Shown here piece by piece: positions 57,920-64,000 of a stretch of DNA of 64,000 nucleotides. Below the pieces are notes generated by a model. The model did not search any database. It had not been told where the DNA came from and saw nothing but the letters and a program-made list of their open reading frames with translations. The stretch comes from Castanea sativa (Eukaryota; Streptophyta; Magnoliopsida; Fagales; Fagaceae). The translations under genes and the position numbers were made by a program. The stretch spans positions 25,616,390 to 25,680,389 of the forward strand of contig NC_134016.1 of assembly GCF_040712315.1 (NCBI RefSeq), read 5' to 3'. Position 1 is the first letter of the stretch, and each line of letters starts with the position of its first letter.

Positions 57920-59852
57920 TGTTAGAGTTATATTTTGTTGTAATTGGCTAATCCTTTGACAAAAAGTACTTTACTTATAATTGAGTAGATCTGAGATGAG
58001 TTTAGTACTTCAAGAAACATGTTATTTAAGTCAAGTATTAAAGACATGAAAATTGGTTCAAGAAATAGGTGAAGAAAAGCTGTTAATTAAGTCTCGACAT
58101 ATGCTTGCTATCGAGACTTAATGTGAAGCTTGATAGTAGCTTGATCTATTAAGATTTACGATATTCAGTTTTCCAGATCTGAAATTCAGCTTATGCTTGA
58201 ATATTTTTTTAGAGTTTCTTTTTTCACAACCTTAGACATATATAAGGCTTATTTTAAAAGCCGTCACCAGTGGCAGTGCCACCTTATGGCCAAGGTGGTC
58301 CTAGGTCCACCCTGACCTGAAAAAAAAAAACTATATATAATAATTTACAATTTTATATTTATTTACCTTTAAAATTTTTTTTGGGACCACCCTGAATTTT
58401 TTTATGCCAAAAAAATTAAATTTTGGTCTATAATTTGAGCAACTTAACAATATACTGGGGTCTTTCAAGCAAAAGGGAAAAACTCAAAAAAAAAAAAATT
58501 GAACTAAAATCTGATTTTTTTTTTTAATAATAAAACTATTACAAGTTGGACAGTAGCTTGATTCCTTCGACTATGCACACTGCCTAATATAACAAAATTT
58601 TTAACATTTTATTAGTTTTTATTGCAATATTATTTTTTCTCACCAGACAAATATTACTTACTTCTCATTTTTAATTTTTTTTTCTTGTTTGTTGCTAACA
58701 ACACATGTCTTCTGTCTCCTCGATTTTCACACTTCATACTTTTAAATTTTATGACATCTTCATCTGCACTTTTACATCTACTTTTTGCATTCCTCCTTGT
58801 TTGTAACTTATGTGTCTTCTACCAGTACCAGTGCGGTAGTGCCTCTTCTCAAATTTTGAGTCTCAAATTTCTCAATACGATTTTTTTAGCTGTATAGGTA
58901 CCTCTGTTCATTTCTTTTCTTTTCATTTGAGGTTTTTTGGTTTACAGAATGCAAATTTGTTTTGGTTTTAAGAACACTGTTTGTTTTTTTTAAGTACAAA
59001 CTTCATGCCAGTCGAATCTTGAATTTCGGCCAATATTTACCGAAACAATTCCGAAATAGACCGGAATGACTTGAAATTTTTTTTCCGAAATGGAATAGGG
59101 TGGGTTAATGTTTTGGTTTGTTTACCGGCACGGTATTTTCCGGCCATTACGGTCGGAACGAAATGGAATTAATAACATTGAATCGAACCTAATTACCTAA
59201 AGGCTAAAAAGAAATAAGATTGTGTAATTTATGCTTTCTAAGGAACACCCTGAACAAAATTCCTGAAGCCTCCACTGGCCGTCACACAGGGATATAGAGA
59301 CCAAGAGACTTATTTTCTCTGTATGAAACTACTGCGTTTGTAAGCCGTAGGGTTTTGTAATCGAGTACTTCCAGATTTTCATTGTTGATGAAGTGAAGAA
59401 CTTTACAGCCAACAATATTTGTTCAAGTTGCTGGAGTTAGTCACGTACTTAGGATCCGTGCAAAGGGTTAGTCACAAATTGGAGGTTTGTGCATCAAAAA
59501 TAAAGAAAGCTACTACAAGATCAAGTCCAATTGGGTATTTAAATAAAGGTTCAACTGTAGGTTGGTATTTCGGGATAAGTCAGGATAGTTGATAAGATTC
59601 CTTATATTTGCAACCGCTTGATTGTTGCTTAGTGGATTCTTGAGAGTGGTGACTTTAAAATCACCTAGTGGGGTTTTTGCCTTGCAAGTTTTTCCCCATT
59701 TGTCAAAAAATCACATTGTCAAATTTATTTTCCGTTGCACTTAGTATTTTGATTATTTGTTGGTACCTTCATTTTTTGCATGCAAATTGAACTTGATTAA
59801 TCAACTTGGGTAATTGAATAATTAACTGGGGTCAAGCTATTTTAACCTAACA
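57920..59852 (+). repeat. Copia 5' LTR with hAT insertion
   Basis: About 915 bp after removal of the inserted 1010-bp element and its 8-bp duplication. Contains inverted ctcgacatatgcttgctatcgag near 58095-58117 (read in two halves). Boundaries are inferred from TG...CA ends and the primer site. Confidence 0.65.
58268..59277. mobile_element. hAT-type element, 1010 bp, 8-bp target duplication
   Basis: GCCGTCAC at 58260-58267 and 59278-59285 flank it. Left end CAGTGGCAGTGCCACC, inverted right end CAGTGGAGGCTTCAGG. No transposase. At 58990-59190 the block with repeated ttccgaaatgg/accggaatg motifs looks like a further nested hAT-like remnant. Confidence 0.85.
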
Positions 59853-59854
59853 AG

Positions 59855-59870
59855 TGGTATTAAAGTAGGC
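59855..59870 (+). other. Copia primer-binding site, Met-tRNA type
   Basis: TGGTATTAAAGTAGGC, two bases after the LTR end; compare the usual TGGTATCAGAGC. Two substitutions in the core. Confidence 0.75.
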
Positions 59871-59923
59871 ACACTTTGGTTAGGTTTCAATCTTTGCTGT
59901 GTGATCTATTGACCCCTATTGTT

Positions 59924-61434
59924 ATGGATTGTGGACAATCCCTGATTATTACTCCTTTATTTGATGATACTAATTATGCATACTGAAAAGTATGCATGAG
60001 AGCTTTTTTTGCAATCCTTAGATGAGAAAGTATGGCTGACTGTTGAAGTAGGTTGGAAAAAGCCTAAAGAGCCACCCACAACATGGGATGATGCCAAGAT
60101 CAAGGCGGCCAACTTTAACAGTGGAGCACTAAATGCTATGTTTAGTGTTGTAACAAATTAAGAATTCAAGAAGATCTCTTCCACTAATAATGCCAATGAA
60201 GTTGTACTACTTTTTGTAATACTTACAAAGGCACTAAAATTGTTAAGAACTCTAAGCTTCAAAGGCTCACTACCAGCTTTGAGGAAATTAGGATGGATGA
60301 GGATGAATCATTTGATGAATTCTATGCCAAGCTCAAGGACATATTGCATTCAGCCTTTAATCTTGGAGAATAGATTCCGGAGCCTAAGATCGTTAGGAAG
60401 ATCCTCAGATCTCTTCTAGAGAGATTCCACGCCAAGATCACTGCCATTGAAGAATCAAAGGATCTTGACTCTATTCATTTGACAGAACATATTGAGAACT
60501 TGCAAACCTATAAACTAGGGTTAGCAAGGGTTGGCAAAGGTGGCAAAGACAAGAACATGGCTTTGAAGATTAAGAATGATGAAAATGATGAGTCATCTGA
60601 TGATGAAGATACCAAGCTAAAATCACACATCACTAGAAGGAATATTAAGTGCTTTTATAGCTGCTATAGAGTCTACTTAAGAAGTAGTAGACGTAATTGA
60701 TGAGGAAGAAGAGCTGATGAAATTGAAGTTTGAAAAGATGGATGATCAGGATGACATTCATACTGCTTATACAAAGCTGTATAAGGTCTCTGAGAAGCAT
60801 GAGAAGCTCTATAGGTTGGCTATAAGAAAGCTCAGTGAAGTGGAGTTAGAACGCGAGGAACTCTCCACCAAGGTTGATGGAGCTAATTAGACCGTTGGAG
60901 CACTGAGATTTGAGAACAATATTCTTGTTGAAAAGGCTAAGAAGTTGGATGCTAAACTATTTCAGGTTAGAGCACAATTGGAAAGTGCCAAACTGGAAGA
61001 AATGCTGAATATTCAGAAGTCAGCATCTGACAGAATAGGTCTTGGGTATGATCACTCTCTCTCCTCTTGTAGTACCTCTACTAATGCTTTAAATATAGTT
61101 TTTTTTTTTTCCTCCTGCTAATAATGATAACTTTGATAACACTGAGGTAATTGATCTTAAAACTGAAAATGTGAGTAAGGATAGGAGTGATAAATAAGGG
61201 AAAATCCATTCTAGGAGCACCCCCTAAGATTAGTAAGAAAGAGACTAAGTAGAAAAATCATCACTCCATCAACAAGAAATCTCAACCAAAAAAGCCTCAC
61301 TGTTGTCACTACTGTGGAGCATTTGGGCACACTTGTCCAAATTGCTATAGGTGGTTAGCCACTCAACAAAGTAATAGTGTGAACCAAAATCAACTCCAAC
61401 TCTCTTTAGTCCCTCTTGGAGAACTACTTAAGTT
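59924..61434 (+). pseudogene. Copia gag, broken and internally deleted
   Basis: Begins MDCGQSLIITPLFDDTNYAY, then a TGA in the usual Trp codon and an extra T near 60010. UBN2-type gag motifs follow (KAANFNSGALNAMFSVVTN, and in a second frame RMDEDESFDEFYAKLKDI). Then ESKDLDSI.LTEHIENLQ, a coiled-coil part (KVSEKHEKLYRLAIRKLSEV) and a CCHC zinc knuckle at 61297-61350 (CHYCGAFGHTCPNC). The stretch around 60640-60680 lacks the first zinc knuckle usual in this subfamily. Not functional. Confidence 0.8.
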
Positions 61435-61449
61435 GATCATGCTTCTTTT

Positions 61450-63296
61450 GAACTTTAATGGTTTCAACTTTCCTCCTTATCCATATGGAAAAAAGTTCAT
61501 GTAAAAGAAAGGATCTCCATCCAGGTCTCTTGTCTGGAAGGAAAAAGAAAGGATCTCCTCCTTATTTATTTATTTTTTGCTTTGTCTTAAGTTTTTTTTT
61601 AATAAAAAAAGCAAAAATCAGAAAAATACAAAAACAATTTGTGATTGTGTATATTGGTACTTGTGTACCTAGGATGGCTGTTGAAACAAAGTTTCCCAAC
61701 TTTGTATCACTTGTAGCTTAGATGAGCAATTTCATGTACAACTAAGCAATATGAGCTTTGTGGCTCGTGTTATGTGATTTGTATTTGGTTGATGACTTAT
61801 CTTTCATATCTTAAATCACTCTTTTTGACAGGAAGGACTAGAAAATCCTAAGAGAAAGACATAAATAATCATTTCACCACTAAAACTTGTTAATCATAAA
61901 TATCTGTGTGCAACTAATAAAGGTTGTGCTCGGTAAGGTGTAACACTTGCATAGAAAAATAAGGATGTTTAAGCTTACATATTTGGGTATTTTCTTTTAT
62001 CTCTTATATGCCCATGCATGATATGCTTAAAAGAAAAATATGCAAAGAACATGAAAAGAAAAAAGAATCAAAATACTTTTAATATGGTTGCAAGCATGTT
62101 TCTAGGAGATGTGAGAGTTATATGATGTACCTCGAAGGTGATAGTCCCCATCAAGTAGTTATGATTGAGTGTTAATGTATTTGATTCTCTTATATCACTA
62201 CTCTTCATATAATGAGACACTTATGCTTTCTTGCAAAAGTTTCACACACAACACGCATACTCTTTACTACTTTTGATACTATTGTATAGGTACAATGTGA
62301 TTTGACCATCACAAGGAATATATGTGGTAGTATAGGCTCTCTAAACTGTCTAACCTTGTTTTGAAATAAAATTTGGTTAGACTTGTTTAGGGCGTTATGA
62401 TCTAGGAATACTTTGCATTTAGAGTTGAGGTTGTGTTTTTCGTGCTTAACATGCTTTTTGAATGCTTGCTTTGTTGGTTATCTTGGTTGCATTCATCTTG
62501 TATTGTTTCTCCTTCTTAAAATCTCTTCTTCAAGACTCTCGACAGATAGCTCGATACCACCTCAATACCTGCTCGACACCTCCTCGATACAAGCTCTTCT
62601 ATCGAGATTTCTAGGATTCTGCTCATACCTCTCGATAGATAGCCTGATCCATCGAGCCAAATTCTTTGGAGTCTCTGTCTGCTTGATAGCTTCTCAATTC
62701 CTTCCTCAATCTATCGAGATTTTTTGTCGTTGACACCTCCTCGATACCTCTTGATCTATCGAGAATTTGTTCTCGATAGCAGCTCAGCACCTTCTCAATT
62801 TATCGAGCTACATTTTCTATATATATGTTTGAGGTCCGACCTGGTTTTGGGCAAAATCAAATATCTCGATCTCTCTCTCTTCTCTCTTGACCCAAAACCC
62901 TTCTTTTCATTAAAATCCCTCATCCCCTCAAGATTTTGGCCTAATCCAAGTCTCAATCTCTTGGTAAGTGTCCTAATTTTTTTTTCTCATTCCTTATGCA
63001 TTTTCATGCATTTTGTGACCTAGGTTTTAGTTTTTGGAAATTGGGGATTTTGTGTTTTTGTCAAAATTTTTGGGATGGGTTTTATTAATATGAATTCACA
63101 TGATCATGTATTGCATTGTATGTTCATTATAACAATGTTTCATGCATTTTAGGATTGTGTGACTAATTATACACTGTGAGTGCTATTAGGTTGGATTAGT
63201 TTTCTACCTATGATGCAATTTCTTTTTGCACGTAACATGTTCATGCATTGCACGTTTCATTTCCTCTCTTTCTTGCACCTTGTCTTCTGTTGTGCC
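61450..63296. other. Non-coding retroelement-derived region
   Basis: No gene is seen. 62530-62810 has a dense cluster of ctcgata/tatcgag motifs on both strands. Several A- and T-rich tracts occur. The ORFs at 62413-63023 are by-products. A donor-like ttggtaagtg at about 62960 could start a leader intron of the ORF at 63353 (inference). Confidence 0.45.
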
Positions 63297-63312
63297 TCTA
63301 TCTCTCTCTCTA

Positions 63313-63336
<24 letters not shown>
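63297..63336. repeat. (CT)n microsatellite
   Basis: CT run with one interruption (ctctat), just before the ATG at 63353. Confidence 0.85.
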
Positions 63337-63343
<7 letters not shown>

Positions 63344-63352
63344 CTTCTTCTC

Positions 63353-63957
63353 ATGGCACCTAAAAAGTCTATTTTGTCCAAAAACCCGATCGTTGTGGTT
63401 CTTCTTCTTCTTCTTCTTCTTCTCTTCCTCCTAAGTCTCTTCGATTCTGTGATGAAAAGGCACGAGATGACTTCTCTAAGAACTTTTCTGACTGGGTGAT
63501 ACATTCAGAAGTCATTCTGTGTGATTTCCCAGACACTCCTTTACCAGGAGCATTTAGCTCTCGGGGATGGGCTTCTCTATGTAAGAAACCTTCAAGGTGT
63601 CCGAACATGTTCATACAGGAGTTTTACTCCAACATGCACGCGTTCGATACCTCTGTACCTTGGTTTACTACAGTATTCAGTGGTATACGTATCGTAGTTC
63701 CCCCGAAACTTATTTTCGAGGTACTACGTGTCCCTAAGGTGGATCGTCCGGATTACCAAGTCATCGTTGTCTCTCTTCCATCTCTAGAGACGAGCTGGCC
63801 TTACTCTTTTGTGAGAAGGTCATGTTGTGGGGAGGTACCTTTTAAGGGTCCACAGATCCTTAATATAGTGATGACCTTTGTACTCACTCCAGGGTCTCAC
63901 TATAACACTATCATCGAGCTTTATGCTCATTTTCTTTTATGGAGGGTATTTCTATAG
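63353..63957 (+). pseudogene. Transposon-associated plant ORF, N-terminal part, frame-broken
   Basis: ATG at 63353 gives MAPKKSILSKNP, then a one-base shift near 63386 leads into a poly-Ser run encoded by (TCT)n and the sequence SLRFCDEKARDDFSKNFSDW. Then follow VILCDFPDTPLPGAFSSRGW, EFYSNMHAFDTSVPWFTTVF and PPKLIFEVLRVPKVDRPDYQ. This matches the 'putative plant transposon protein' domain family known from plant genome annotation. A TAG at 63955-63957 ends the frame; similar sequence (DFPLHMIESIIDCY) seems to follow to the window end, so the gene is both broken and cut. Function unknown. Confidence 0.65.
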
Positions 63958-64000
63958 ACTTTCCATTACACATGATAGAATCTATTATAGATTGCTATCA

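Larger units (their letters stand above)
57920..61700 (+). mobile_element. 5' part of a Ty1/copia retrotransposon
   Basis: Putative LTR 57920-59852 (TGTTAGAGTTAT start, CCTAACA end) interrupted by a hAT element, followed by a Met-tRNA type primer site and a degenerate gag up to about 61450. Protease, integrase and RT are not seen before the next distinct region. The 3' end is not resolved. Confidence 0.75.

Noticed and set aside
62413..63499. Ser/Leu/Phe-rich ORFs
   Set aside because: They arise from CT-rich leader sequence and microsatellites.
1..64000. tRNA, rRNA, microRNA or CRISPR loci
   Set aside because: No cloverleaf, rRNA segment or spaced direct-repeat array was recognised; palindromes present are explained by MITEs. 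A tRNA or miRNA scan was not possible here.

Overview
This is a stretch of plant nuclear DNA, most likely from a woody eudicot and plausibly Fagales (oak, chestnut or beech type). That placement rests on how familiar the repeat families look and is inference, not proof. The plant assignment rests on GT-AG (and one GC-AG) introns, two recognisable plant genes, and a dense nest of plant LTR retrotransposons, hAT elements and MITEs. No rRNA, tRNA, CRISPR array or bacterial-type operon was recognised.

Layout: 1-2.0 kb holds a possible last exon of an unidentified gene plus MITEs. 2.0-8.0 kb is a decayed Athila-type Ty3/gypsy element (+). 8.0-25.2 kb is an older truncated Tat/Ogre-like gypsy element (-). 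Its LTR is split by a complete 11.5-kb Tat-lineage gypsy element (11584-23106, -) with two LTRs, a GTTAC target duplication, two RNase H domains and an antisense extra ORF. 25.2-34.6 kb has two solo LTRs (26193-26995; 29991-34453). The second is split by a 3.7-kb hAT transposon with a broken transposase, and itself sits inside a MITE. 36.6-44.0 kb is the one apparently intact host gene, a ten-exon TDX-type protein (Hip N-terminus, TPRs, C-terminal thioredoxin, 381 residues). Its 4.2-kb last intron has collected a LINE, a copia fragment and a MITE. 47.3-50.8 kb (-) is a four-exon ABCG half-transporter that matches STR (STUNTED ARBUSCULE) but is clearly a pseudogene. 51-57.9 kb is repeat-rich, with foldback MULE-type MITEs and a TRIM. 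57.9-61.7 kb is the 5' part of a Ty1/copia element whose LTR contains a hAT insertion. 63.35 kb to the window end is the start of a transposon-associated plant ORF.

Main biological result: STR is a core gene of arbuscular-mycorrhizal symbiosis, and here it carries a nonsense codon, a mutated Walker A loop and four frameshifts, while the neighbouring TDX gene is open throughout. In an ectomycorrhizal tree this would fit relaxed selection on the arbuscular programme. Whether another intact STR copy exists cannot be seen from this window. No wholly new multi-gene system was found; the other notable items are well-resolved nested insertions with target duplications and several tandem-repeat or antisense-ORF features inside retroelements.
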